Shown piece by piece: positions 43,258 through 51,413 of a stretch of 64,000 bases of DNA. Under the pieces are notes generated by a model. The model made no database searches and was not told the DNA's origin. It worked only from the letters and a program-made list of their open reading frames with translations. Both the position numbers and the translations under genes were made by a program. This stretch comes from Bacillus shivajii (GTDB lineage: Bacteria > Bacillota > Bacilli > Bacillales > Salisediminibacteriaceae), in assembly GCF_020519665.1 (NCBI RefSeq), contig NZ_CP084703.1:3596001-3660000 (forward strand), given 5' to 3'. Each line of letters starts with the position of its first letter. Position 1 is the first letter of the stretch.

Positions 43258-43794
43258 CTACTTATATTCGCCTTCCAATTGAACACCTAATCCTTCAGCC
43301 ATACGATTTACAAAATTAAAGTATGATGTAATTTGGCAAATATCAAGAATTTCTTCATCTGTGCAACCAACAGATTTTAAGTTTTCAACGTCTGAATCAA
43401 GAACACTTGTTGGTTTTTGTGTCAGTTTAACAGCATAATCAAAAATAGCTCTTGTTTTTTCATCAAGAGTAACTTGCTTATAGTCTTTTTTTAAGCCTGC
43501 TACTAACTCATCGTCTTTCGTTAACAAATGGAGCGCCGCCCCATGATGTTCCATTCAGTAATGGCACTCATTTTCTGCTGATACGACTGTTGCAATCCCC
43601 TCACGTATATGGCGAGGTAATGGAGATTTTCCAAACATCATGACTTTATAGTATTCTAAATGAGCTTCTAATGATTTGGGATTCAGAGATTGAACCTTTA
43701 AAATGTTAGCCATTTTCCCATTGAACTTTTCATATAACTCTCTTAATTTCCCTTCTGATTCTTCAAATTCGATCATACGAATTCTAGATTCCAT
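43258..43794 (-). CDS. AhpD-like (carboxymuconolactone decarboxylase family) protein with in-frame UGA at the catalytic Cys (candidate selenoprotein)
   Basis: 178 aa if UGA at 43555-43557 is decoded. The AhpD motif should read ECHYCMEHHGAAL; here it reads ECHY-UGA-MEHHGAAL, giving C77-H-Y-U80 with His at 84. In AhpD the second Cys of CxxC is the reactive one, so UGA replaces it exactly. Flanking regions (PLPRHIREGIATVVSAEN before, TRAIFDYAVKLTQKPTSVLD after) form one continuous family-like protein. AGGAGAATCGTGA precedes ATG. A SECIS-like hairpin follows. A pseudogene is the alternative. Confidence 0.85.
43528..43544 (-). promoter_or_regulatory. Candidate bacterial SECIS hairpin of the AhpD-like gene
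   Basis: Starting 10 nt after the UGA, ATGGGGC-GGC-GCTCCAT forms a 7-bp stem (one G.U) with a GGC triloop, 18-20 nt past the UGA. Confidence 0.72.
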
Positions 43795-44131
43795 TCACGA
43801 TTCTCCTTTCTAGTTTTGAATATAATAACATGAAAGTGATAGTGCAGAAAGAAATACACTAAGCATAACATCTTAAAATTCCCATTTAACAAAAAACTTT
43901 TATTTTATATATAACACATTGCCCTCCTGATGCCCAGCAACTAACAAAAAAAGTCCAGTCTTCCCGACTGAACGAATAATAACTGCAATGCCTTATTGAA
44001 CTACCGCCTTTTGTTATTTCCTCCTAAACAGTATCCTTGTACTATGCATCAAAAGTCATATCTAGCCTTTAAGTTTGTTTACTATATATAATTGAGTTCC
44101 AGATCATGCTTACCAGTTTTTGAACTTAAAT
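43795..44131. other. Intergenic stretch without a gene
   Basis: Promoter region of the AhpD-like gene plus a minus-strand terminator hairpin at 43946-43973. Nothing else recognised. Confidence 0.4.
43946..43973 (-). terminator. Terminator-like hairpin
   Basis: CAGTC-GGGAA-GACTG then GACTTTTTTT on the minus strand, downstream of the decayed gene at 44137-44333. Confidence 0.65.
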
Positions 44132-44136
44132 ATTAT

Positions 44137-44333
44137 ATGTCTACTTTAGTACCTTTAATTTCATTAGGGACTACTTCAAAAACTTTACGATGCTCATCTA
44201 ATTTGTTGTGAGTATATTTGAAACCGCTACGTAGCTCTGACGAAACTTTCTATTTTAGCTTCAATGCGTTCTTGTCCTTCTATTAAATAGGGATACAAGG
44301 ATTGGTTGTGTCGATAAGGTCATCGACCTCTAA
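44137..44333 (-). pseudogene. Decayed C-terminal gene fragment with a frameshift
   Basis: On the minus strand, YRHNQSLYPYLIEGQERIEA continues in one frame, then after a shift near 44240 SSELRSGFKYTHNKLDEHRK continues in another to a TAA. Together they look like the last 60 residues of one protein, but an upstream TGA and the shift disrupt it. No family recognised. Confidence 0.5.
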
Positions 44334-44532
44334 TAGTGAGCGAGTATTATTTGGGGTAACATTAGGGACTTGTTACATATAGAAGTAATAGCAAATACAG
44401 TAGTTATAAGGGGCATCGTGAGGAAAACACTCGTTGGTAACTTCGACGTTCGACACAGGACATGTCGGTAATTAATCGAAGTTCTCCTTCTCGATATGTG
44501 TCATTTTCACCGGACTTCTAGAACATTCTCTA

Positions 44533-44865
44533 TTAGCCAAAATATACTTTTACACTCCCTTCTTCTTTTGCTATTGCTAAACAGTTTTGTATAAAATTTA
44601 AGATTTGCTCAAGGTCCCATGTGACAAAGTCATTTTCTGGCAAGGAAGAATCACCATTATCAAATAATTTCTTGTATTCATTTAAAGCCTTTTCAATTTG
44701 TTGTGTTGAAAAAGTAGATGTATCACCGATTCCACTGACTCCTGCATAGTAATCACTCGCATCAAGTAAACTGTACAGTATAGTTGCATGATCATTCCAC
44801 ATGCTAAATCGTGCATAAGCAATTTCTTCTCCAGCTTTATTAAATCCAGAAATATCGTGACCCAT
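44533..44865 (-). CDS. Hypothetical protein (MGHDISG family)
   Basis: 110-aa soluble protein beginning MGHDISGFNKAGEEIAYARF. Features a central SGIGDTSTFSTQQIEKALNEY segment and a DFVTWDLEQILNFIQ region. GGAGGATGAATGACAT precedes ATG. I recognise the start as a recurrent small hypothetical family but cannot name it. A degenerate second copy of its middle part lies at 50704-50785. The surroundings are decayed and mobile. Confidence 0.6.
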   Translation of the reverse strand: MGHDISGFNKAGEEIAYARFSMWNDHATILYSLLDASDYYAGVSGIGDTSTFSTQQIEKALNEYKKLFDNGDSSLPENDFVTWDLEQILNFIQNCLAIAKEEGSVKVYFG

Positions 44866-45459
44866 ATGTCATTCATCCTCCTTAGAATTCATTTATTTAC
44901 TATAAATCGCATAAAAGGTTATGAGTGATCATGATTTGTTTACATCGTTCATCACTCCTTTCAGGTTTGTGTTTTTATGAAACATTTTTTAGGGAAACAG
45001 ATAGAGAAAAAAGAGTGTTAAGGTAGAATGGTGAGAAGATTAATGAAGAGGTTGTTCAAAAACGTTGGCATCATTGATCAGTTGTTTCACTTTGAAGGAT
45101 TTCATTTTACAAGGTGTTAAAAAATAGAGGTAAGATCAAGTGGTAATGTGAGGTTGTCTATATAATTATCAAAACATTCTAAATTTGTCAATAGTCACCT
45201 TAGAAAATTATGGTATATTTCTTTATGTAAGGAGTGCCTCGCTCTTTTTCAGTCGCAGCATAGCTCCAATGCGGTATTCTATTCCCTTTATACCTTTGTA
45301 ATACTCTCGTACACCTCCCCTCCACACTTTTCACAAGTAAACTGAATCTATACCTAATATCAATGCTTATCAAATGCAACACAAAGCTACACAAAATCAT
45401 TTTAATTTAGTGTCATTATCGGATGTGACCTAGGCTCGCTCTATAGATCCTTTACATGA
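44866..45459. other. Accessory intergenic stretch
   Basis: Holds a direct repeat (about 45049-45113) that recurs at 50790-50858 and a 66-codon minus frame (45200-45400) without a ribosome site that I do not call. May contain decayed sequence. Confidence 0.4.
45049..45113 (+). repeat. Direct repeat flanking the accessory island (left)
   Basis: GGTTGTTCAAAAACGTTGGC followed by ATTGATCAGT and a TTTCACTTT block, matching 50790-50858 with small indels. Confidence 0.65.
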
Positions 45460-45515
45460 AAAAAAGAGTGCTTCTAAAGCCCAACACACAACTTTGAAAC
45501 CACTCTTTAAAATGT
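45460..45515 (-). terminator. Terminator of the ATP-grasp gene pair
   Basis: AAAGAGTG.TTTCAAAG and CTTTAGAAGCACTCTTT arms with T run on the minus strand. Confidence 0.85.
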
Positions 45516-45518
45516 ACA

Positions 45519-46892
45519 CTATTTAGACTGACAAATGTATTTAGTATATTCAAATATAGCTGAATATTGGGGATTGATATCATTAAAGTCATCAAGTCCA
45601 TCTACAAGATCTTTATCAGGCTTTGTATTAACTTCAATTAACCATAACTTCCCATGTTCATCTATTCCCATATCGATTCCTAGTTCTCCAAATGTGCCAA
45701 ATTCTTTGTCGATGATTTCCGCAATCTTTGTAGCTGCCGATGCTATATCTTCATAATCAGGAATGCTTCTATTGGAAAGCGGACTGCTCAAATTTGGATA
45801 AATATTTTCATACAAGTCACATTCTCCACCAAGTGAGTAGTTTGTGATGGAAAAACGTGACTTTGCTATTTTCACATAATTACTTATAGCTCTCCAACGT
45901 CCCATCTTATCTTTAATCACTAGTATCCTCATGTCAAAAAGTCGTTCTTTGTATTTAAGCAACCGAATGCCTTCCTGTATAACGTATTTCTTGTCACTAG
46001 TATAATCCATTATATGTTCTCTTAACTCTTTAACATCATTTAATACAAGCTCCTGCATATGATCCGTTAAAAAAATAAGTTTATATTTCTTATCAATTTT
46101 TTCAATTGACATCACTTGCTTGCCTTTGCTGCCGTAAATGGCTTTTAAGAAAATGAAACCATGCTGTTTTAGCATGATCAACAAATCATTAAAGTTTTTA
46201 TAACGAATGGTCATGGGGAAGTATTCAGTAACCTCTTCATATTTTGATAACTGGCTGTACGTTTTCCATTTACCGATTTGATCCAGGTTATTAATAAACG
46301 GTACCTTTAATTCCTCCCTTAGCTTCTCACGTATTTCCTTAACTTTGGCCTTCTCGGAAGTATTGAAACCAGCACCTCTATCATAGATAACATCAGGAAT
46401 TGGAAACCATCTAAATGTCCATTTATCCGTCCCAGGAAGTAATGTAAATCCCTTAATTCTACTCTTTTCCCAATCAACACTATCTATGGAGAAAAAATAA
46501 CATAAAAACCCTTCCGCTAACCCCGCTTCCATATGTCCTAAAACCGTATTTTTATATAGGGGTTTTTGTAGACGTTTAGGTTTTACAAATATACCAAGTA
46601 CTGGACCTAGGTGAAGATCTTCCCCCTTCACCCAAAGGTTAATCCTATAACCCTCAAAACCAGCTAAATCCTCTTTTGTTAATGAAGGGTCAAATAGTTG
46701 TGGTATAAGGTATATACAATCTTCCGTATGTTCAGTCGGTTTGAAATAAACCTTTCTTCGTTTCTGCCCAATGAAAAGGCTATATTCCACTTTTTCTGAA
46801 AGCTTTAATAATCTAAATATTTTTTTAGATAAAAGACAAACATTGTTCTTGTTACTCTCTTCTAACCAATTAAGCTTAACTTTCATTTCCAT
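45519..46892 (-). CDS. YheC/YheD-family ATP-grasp protein (second of pair)
   Basis: About 457 aa. The N-terminal half resembles YheC/YheD (GPVLGIFVKPKRLQ, then FPIPDVIYDRGAGF). The ATP-grasp half has the lysine-bearing strand FIFLKAIYGSKGKQVM, VIQEGIRLLKYKERLFDMRI and the Mg-binding FGELGIDMGIDEHGKLWLIE followed by VNTKPDKD. YheC/D proteins are coat-associated in B. subtilis, with unknown ligase substrates. The ATG has GGGAGGGTCAATT upstream; a start 36 nt earlier overlaps the first gene. It is 13 nt after its paralogue. Confidence 0.85.
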   Translation of the reverse strand: MEMKVKLNWLEESNKNNVCLLSKKIFRLLKLSEKVEYSLFIGQKRRKVYFKPTEHTEDCIYLIPQLFDPSLTKEDLAGFEGYRINLWVKGEDLHLGPVLGIFVKPKRLQKPLYKNTVLGHMEAGLAEGFLCYFFSIDSVDWEKSRIKGFTLLPGTDKWTFRWFPIPDVIYDRGAGFNTSEKAKVKEIREKLREELKVPFINNLDQIGKWKTYSQLSKYEEVTEYFPMTIRYKNFNDLLIMLKQHGFIFLKAIYGSKGKQVMSIEKIDKKYKLIFLTDHMQELVLNDVKELREHIMDYTSDKKYVIQEGIRLLKYKERLFDMRILVIKDKMGRWRAISNYVKIAKSRFSITNYSLGGECDLYENIYPNLSSPLSNRSIPDYEDIASAATKIAEIIDKEFGTFGELGIDMGIDEHGKLWLIEVNTKPDKDLVDGLDDFNDINPQYSAIFEYTKYICQSK

Positions 46893-46905
46893 AATTGACC
46901 CTCCC

Positions 46906-48261
46906 TTATTCCCATAAATATTTTCCATACTCTAATGGATTAAGAAAAGCCTCTTTGACAGTTTCATCATCATAAGCACAGTATAATGCGTCTTTTCCAG
47001 GCTTTGCATTGCACTCAATAAACCAAAAATTCTGACTTTTATCAATAGCAAAGTCTATTCCAATGTCTCCAAACGTTCCATATTCTATTTCAATATAACG
47101 ACAAATTTCAAGTAGAAATTCTTCAGTTCTCTTTCTAAGCTTAACAATGTCTTCATCCTTGAAATTTAATTCTTCTCTGAAAAAATCATCAAAGCAATAT
47201 ACTAATGCACCAGATTTAGTACTTGTAACTGGGCTTCCTTCTATACCTACACGAACAGGACAAGCACCTACAACTAACTGGCCTTCTCTATTTCTTTGAA
47301 CAGTTGCCCGTAAGTCTACATTTCCATTGTCTGCCTCCATAACATCTATTGCATTTTGTAATAAGAACTTTTTCCCATTAGTTAGATCATTTAACTCTTT
47401 TACCAGGTCACTAAAAGAATCAAAATTGACCTTGCATAAATGATCCTTGTAGTAGCTATATTCATAGTTGTTGTTGAATTGCTTCTTGATTCTGCCAACA
47501 CCTACACCATTATTCCCTAAACAATCCTTAATATAAACTGTGGATGAGACCTCAAACATCGCTTGCAGATCATCCTGATTTTTATACAAAACAGTATGCG
47601 GCAAATAAGCTTCAATTTCCTTATGATTCTTAAGACGCTCATACACCTCAAACTTATCAAAGTAATATGTGGGGTTAATTCTTATTAGTTCTTTGTTTGT
47701 TTCTAGGTTCCTCCTAATTTTGTTGGATATTGTTTGTTGTGTACTAAGTGTTCCGCCTCCCCGGTCATATAACACATCGGGAAATGGGAAAGTGCTCTTC
47801 CTCCAACGTTTTTGACTGGCATGATAATAAGTACCATGTATTATTTTCTTATTAAAATCAACATCCTTGACCGAAAACCAATAAAGAATAGCTTTCGCCT
47901 CTTTATTTGCACGCATCAACTCTACTAGCCTGAAAATGGGCTTTTGACTATTAGCCTTCCGCACTTGTCCGTTACTTACAAAAACCCCTATTACGGGGCC
48001 AAGACATAACTTATTATTTTTGACAGTAAGGTTTGCTTCCATCCCATCGTACAGCCCCATTTTTTTCGCAATATGACGAGGTACCTTAATATTATTTTGA
48101 GTAATGTTTTTCCCGCATTTCACATCCAATTCCATCATGCCAACCTTTAGTGATAATTGCTGATTACTATCTAGCATTTTATAAATCTTTTCTGGCACTA
48201 ATATTTTTAAAGATGATTTATTTCTAGTTTTTACAACAACCTGTATCGATTTTCTATACAT
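46906..48261 (-). CDS. YheC/YheD-family ATP-grasp protein (first of pair)
   Basis: 451-aa paralogue of the next gene with the same order: N-terminal domain (GPVIGVFVSNGQVRK), FPFPDVLYDRGGGTL, then ATP-grasp residues TVYIKDCLGNNGVGVGRIKK, VDLRATVQRNREGQLVVG and FGDIGIDFAIDKSQNFWFIE followed by CNAKPGKD. Divergent from the SET-domain gene at 48478 with a shared 216-nt region. Codon use is more AT-rich than housekeeping neighbours, which fits acquisition. A ligation of amino acid or peptide to a carboxylate is the general chemistry; the substrate is unknown. Confidence 0.85.
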   Translation of the reverse strand: MYRKSIQVVVKTRNKSSLKILVPEKIYKMLDSNQQLSLKVGMMELDVKCGKNITQNNIKVPRHIAKKMGLYDGMEANLTVKNNKLCLGPVIGVFVSNGQVRKANSQKPIFRLVELMRANKEAKAILYWFSVKDVDFNKKIIHGTYYHASQKRWRKSTFPFPDVLYDRGGGTLSTQQTISNKIRRNLETNKELIRINPTYYFDKFEVYERLKNHKEIEAYLPHTVLYKNQDDLQAMFEVSSTVYIKDCLGNNGVGVGRIKKQFNNNYEYSYYKDHLCKVNFDSFSDLVKELNDLTNGKKFLLQNAIDVMEADNGNVDLRATVQRNREGQLVVGACPVRVGIEGSPVTSTKSGALVYCFDDFFREELNFKDEDIVKLRKRTEEFLLEICRYIEIEYGTFGDIGIDFAIDKSQNFWFIECNAKPGKDALYCAYDDETVKEAFLNPLEYGKYLWE

Positions 48262-48477
48262 AGGAATCAGTCTCCCTAAACCATATATTCAAAGAGCTTT
48301 CGTCCTATTGTATGCATAATGTACCTCATAGTGATAAAACTGTGCCCAAAAACTAACTGGACTTTAAACAACTTGTCCTTATTAAAATTTGAGGAATGAA
48401 TCCACACACAATTTTTCAAGTTCAATATATTGTAACAAATAATTGTTCCTTAAATTCAACAGTGAGGTGTTAATCAT

Positions 48478-48939
48478 ATGTACAAGGTTTCAGAAGAAGA
48501 GTCAGGAAAGTGTCTTATTGCAACTGAATTGATTCATGCAGGCACCAAATTGTTTTCATTTGATCCAAGTTATTATCAAGAAGAAAAGACCTATCAAACC
48601 ATTCAAGTTGGACTGGATAGACATTATCTTGCGGAATCTTTCCTTGTTTTGCTCAATCATAGTTGTGATCCAAATTTGATTGTCAATACAGAGAAAGGCT
48701 TAGTATATACAGAAAAAGATATTTATCCAGGAGAAGAACTAAATTATTTTTACCCTACTACTGAGTGGGATATGGCTAGACATTTTGTTTGTCATTGTAA
48801 TAGCGCTAAATGTATTAAGCATGTTAAAGGAGCATGGTGGTTGCCGTTAAATGTATTGTCCTCGTATCATTTGAATAAACATATTGTTGATCTGATAATT
48901 AAAAACATGAATAACCCAGATCTTCTTCAAGGGTCTTGA
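48478..48939 (+). CDS. SET-domain protein (putative lysine methyltransferase)
   Basis: 153-aa SET domain with the pseudoknot core LLNHSCDPNLIV near residue 60, GEELNYFYPTTEW near residue 83 and a post-SET-like Cys cluster (FVCHCNSAKCIKHVKG). Such proteins transfer methyl from S-adenosylmethionine to protein lysines. It has no recognition domain, so the target must be met directly. GAGGTGTTAATCAT precedes ATG. Divergent from two ATP-grasp genes; their co-occurrence suggests one modification pathway, but this is inference. Confidence 0.82.
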   Translation: MYKVSEEESGKCLIATELIHAGTKLFSFDPSYYQEEKTYQTIQVGLDRHYLAESFLVLLNHSCDPNLIVNTEKGLVYTEKDIYPGEELNYFYPTTEWDMARHFVCHCNSAKCIKHVKGAWWLPLNVLSSYHLNKHIVDLIIKNMNNPDLLQGS

Positions 48940-49019
48940 AGTATTCATTCGCTGAAAAACAATACGAACTTATTATAGTGAAGTAAGTTTTAACATCACG
49001 CTCTAGTTTTTTGCACAAC

Positions 49020-49075
49020 AAATGAAGAGACCAGGAAAATCAATCTCACCATATCCTGTGATCATGTCTAAAGAT
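49020..49075 (+). pseudogene. Short ORF interrupted by the IS element
   Basis: ATG near 49022 opens MKRPGKSISPYPVIMSKDIL. If the IS and one target copy are removed the frame runs on as NTFDKILKLA and stops, 30 codons in all. There is no ribosome site and six more in-frame codons precede the ATG, so it may be a fragment of a decayed gene or a chance frame. Confidence 0.3.
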
Positions 49076-49084
49076 ATATTAAAT
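49076..49084. repeat. 9-bp target-site duplication, left copy
   Basis: ATATTAAAT directly before the IS, identical to 50489-50497. Confidence 0.9.
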
Positions 49085-50488
49085 CACTAGTGTTGCATAA
49101 ATAGTGTCGTAATTTTCAGTTTAATTGTATAACCTTCTCAGAGCCAAAAAGGTAAATACCCAATTAAAGGTGGCTCCATCCATTTGGAAATTAATTTACA
49201 ATTAGACTAGTGCGACAATGACAAAACTCTGTTAAGGGATGGCTTTCCCTTCAATCTTTCGAAGCCAAATATGCGCTGATTTCCACAATGCAGCCCTTAA
49301 ATAACGGCTAATTTGCAAGGTTTTTATCCTACTATTTGTCTCAATTTGAGCGAGTACATGCAGACAATAAACAATCAGTGCAATAAATATTTGGTTTTGG
49401 ATTGCCCATTCGCTTTGCCCATAGAACTTCTTGACTCTGAGATGTTGCTTTATCCACTTGAAAAACAATTCGATTGCCCAGCGTGATTTATACATCTCTG
49501 AAATTTCTTCGGCGCTTAAATCAAATCGATTGGTGATCAGTTGCAGTTCATTCCCTTTAGAATCAATCACTTTTAAAAGACGAAAGTAATTTTCAGCACG
49601 ATTTTGCGTTGTTCCAATCAAGACCATTTGATCGGATAAAACAGATGATTCTTTAGGTAGTATAAAGTCGTCAACTACCCGTATCACAGCGTTCTTCCTT
49701 AGCCTTGACAGGAAAAAGTAGCCATCGTCAGTCATACGATCGAAGCGTTCATAGTCGAGATAACCACGGTCAAACACGTACATGCACTCTTTGTCATCAA
49801 CCATGACTTCCAGCTGATTACGATCGTGTTCCTTCGCTGTTGTAATCAAGGCTTTTTCAGGGTATGAAACTCCTTTTTCCATAAAAACTAGTCGCAAATG
49901 TAACTTCACACCAGCTTTTGTTTTGCGGAATTTTGCCCATCTATGATTCGTTAAATTCAACGGCATGGTGCTTGAATCAACGATCTTTAATGGCATAATG
50001 AGTTTCGTGTAATGTGTTTTGGCATGTATTTGCCCAACTAAATCCAAAAATAGCTGTTGAAATAAATCTGGATTCATGCCGTTCAATCGTCGTGAAAGCT
50101 GAGAAATACTGATGGAATCAAGATCAATCCCTTTTTGTAGTTGATCATCAAAGAGACAATCACTCAGTGCATGGAGACTTTCTACCTCTTCTAGCTGTGC
50201 GTATAGTAATAATTTCAAGAATGATTCTGTCGTAAGTTTCTTTGTATAAAAATCTAATTTCAATGTTTTCACCTGTTCATTAAATAATCGAAGATTTATT
50301 GGTGAAAACCATTGTCCAAATGAAGTTTTTCGTGTAATCTTATCCATGAGTTGGTCCTTTATTATTGGATTTGGACGGGATTACCACCTGACTTATCCAT
50401 TATAAAGGACTTTTTCTTTGCACAAAATAACTTTATTGAACATTTTGAGTATTTTTAATAGTTAGCCTAAATTAATGCAACACTAGTG
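49085..50488 (-). mobile_element. Intact IS4-family insertion sequence, 1404 bp
   Basis: Perfect terminal inverted repeats begin CACTAGTGTTGCAT at both ends. A 9-bp direct duplication, ATATTAAAT, flanks it. One full transposase gene fills the minus strand. Length and 9-bp duplication match IS4Bsu1-like elements. Identical target copies and intact gene point to a recent insertion. Confidence 0.93.
49232..50347 (-). CDS. IS4-family transposase
   Basis: 371-aa DDE transposase. DDE residues lie in PLKIVDSSTMPLNL near residue 125, MYVFDRGYLDYERF near residue 190, and the YREK-like box EMYKSRWAIELFFKWIKQHL near residue 290 with its Glu. Full-length with no internal stops. It is the only gene in the element. 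Confidence 0.95.
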   Translation of the reverse strand: MDKITRKTSFGQWFSPINLRLFNEQVKTLKLDFYTKKLTTESFLKLLLYAQLEEVESLHALSDCLFDDQLQKGIDLDSISISQLSRRLNGMNPDLFQQLFLDLVGQIHAKTHYTKLIMPLKIVDSSTMPLNLTNHRWAKFRKTKAGVKLHLRLVFMEKGVSYPEKALITTAKEHDRNQLEVMVDDKECMYVFDRGYLDYERFDRMTDDGYFFLSRLRKNAVIRVVDDFILPKESSVLSDQMVLIGTTQNRAENYFRLLKVIDSKGNELQLITNRFDLSAEEISEMYKSRWAIELFFKWIKQHLRVKKFYGQSEWAIQNQIFIALIVYCLHVLAQIETNSRIKTLQISRYLRAALWKSAHIWLRKIEGKAIP

Positions 50489-50497
50489 ATATTAAAT
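50489..50497. repeat. 9-bp target-site duplication, right copy
   Basis: ATATTAAAT directly after the IS, identical to 49076-49084. Confidence 0.9.
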
Positions 50498-50647
50498 ACA
50501 TTCGATAAAATTCTAAAGCTCGCATAATAAATTTTATTAATTAATTTAGTGACACGAAATAATATTTGCAAACCAGCCTCTTCATGGTGCCGATCAACAA
50601 CACCACATTGTCGTGCGGTTAAATGAGGTTATTTGAAATAAAAAAAA

Positions 50648-50697
50648 AGATAGGTTAAGCAGATGTGATGACTGCTCTCCTATCATTTTCTTTTGCT
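50648..50697 (+). terminator. Terminator-like hairpin
   Basis: GATAGG...AGCAG and CTGCT..CCTATC arms followed by ATTTTCTTTTG. Confidence 0.55.
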
Positions 50698-50703
50698 TTT
50701 TGA

Positions 50704-50785
50704 CAAGGAGGAAGCACCATTATCGTTTAATTTCTTTGTATTTATTTAAAGCCTGTTCAATTTGTTTTGTTCAAAAAATAGAAGT
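50704..50785 (-). pseudogene. Fragment of a second copy of the 44533-44865 gene
   Basis: On the minus strand TKQIEQALNKYKEIKR matches TQQIEKALNEYKKL of the gene at 44533. A TGA replaces a Ser codon just before it and flanks are lost. Confidence 0.6.
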
Positions 50786-50789
50786 GTCG

Positions 50790-50858
50790 GGGTTGTTCAA
50801 AAACGTTGGCACTACCATTGATCAGTCATTTCACTTTTCAAGATTATTCATTTTCACC
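50790..50858 (+). repeat. Direct repeat flanking the accessory island (right)
   Basis: Partner of 45049-45113, starting GGTTGTTCAAAAACGTTGGC. Confidence 0.65.
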
Positions 50859-50964
50859 TGATTTAGAGTCTCACGTTGGAGCAAGTTCTTTACTCAAATA
50901 ACTCTTTAATATGGTTATAATGATAAGAAGAGATCAGTTTTTTAGTTATGGGGGGGAAGTTTCC

Positions 50965-51375
50965 TTGAAAGAATTAGAAGCCGCTTACCTAGCTGGAATC
51001 ATTGATGGAGAAGGGTCAATAACCCTAACTAGGAATCATACTGGAGAACGTCGAAGACCATTAATATCCATTGCTTCAACAGATATAGAACTACTTGAAT
51101 ACATAAAATCGATCGCAGGAGGTTCAATTTCATCAAAGAAAAACGATTCTCCGAATAGTCATAAAGACTCTTATACACTAACAATAAAAAAGAAAGCAGA
51201 AGTCTTCGCTTTATTAATATCTATTAACCCCTATTTAAGAATATCCTCTAAAAAGCAAAGAGCTGAATTTATCTTAAATAACTATGAGAAAGTAACTGTA
51301 CGAAATGGAAAGTATTCACAGGAAGCACTTACATTAAAGCAGAAATTTGAGGAAGATTTTCTTAAAATAAAATAA
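50965..51375 (+). CDS. LAGLIDADG-family homing endonuclease
   Basis: 136-aa single-motif LAGLIDADG protein: AAYLAGIIDGEGSITL near residue 6, with the catalytic acidic residue in DGEG. Later segments (YTLTIKKKAEVFALLISINP) fit the fold, which dimerises in single-motif forms. TTG start with GGGGGGAAGT upstream. It is convergent with the ssrA gene and ends about 20 nt from its 3' end, outside the intron. It may cleave intron-less ssrA alleles and spread the intron, as a free-standing endonuclease. Confidence 0.9.
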   Translation: MKELEAAYLAGIIDGEGSITLTRNHTGERRRPLISIASTDIELLEYIKSIAGGSISSKKNDSPNSHKDSYTLTIKKKAEVFALLISINPYLRISSKKQRAEFILNNYEKVTVRNGKYSQEALTLKQKFEEDFLKIK

Positions 51376-51402
51376 AAAAACCACCATAATTATGTATGGT
51401 GG
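51374..51402 (-). terminator. Terminator of ssrA
   Basis: On the minus strand CCACCATA and TATGGTGG pair, followed by TTTTTTT. The 5' arm uses the CCACCA end of the tmRNA. Confidence 0.85.
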
Positions 51403-51413
51403 AGACGGTGGGA

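Larger units (their letters stand above)
50498..50964. other. Accessory intergenic stretch with decayed copies
   Basis: Contains a terminator-like hairpin (50648-50697), a fragment of the 44533 gene family and the right direct repeat. No intact gene. Confidence 0.5.

Noticed and set aside
43555-43794. Separate 79-aa protein ending at ECHY
   Set aside because: It is the first part of the AhpD-like gene; the family motif continues directly after the UGA.
45200-45400. 66-codon minus-strand frame
   Set aside because: No ribosome site and no family; lies in a decayed accessory stretch.
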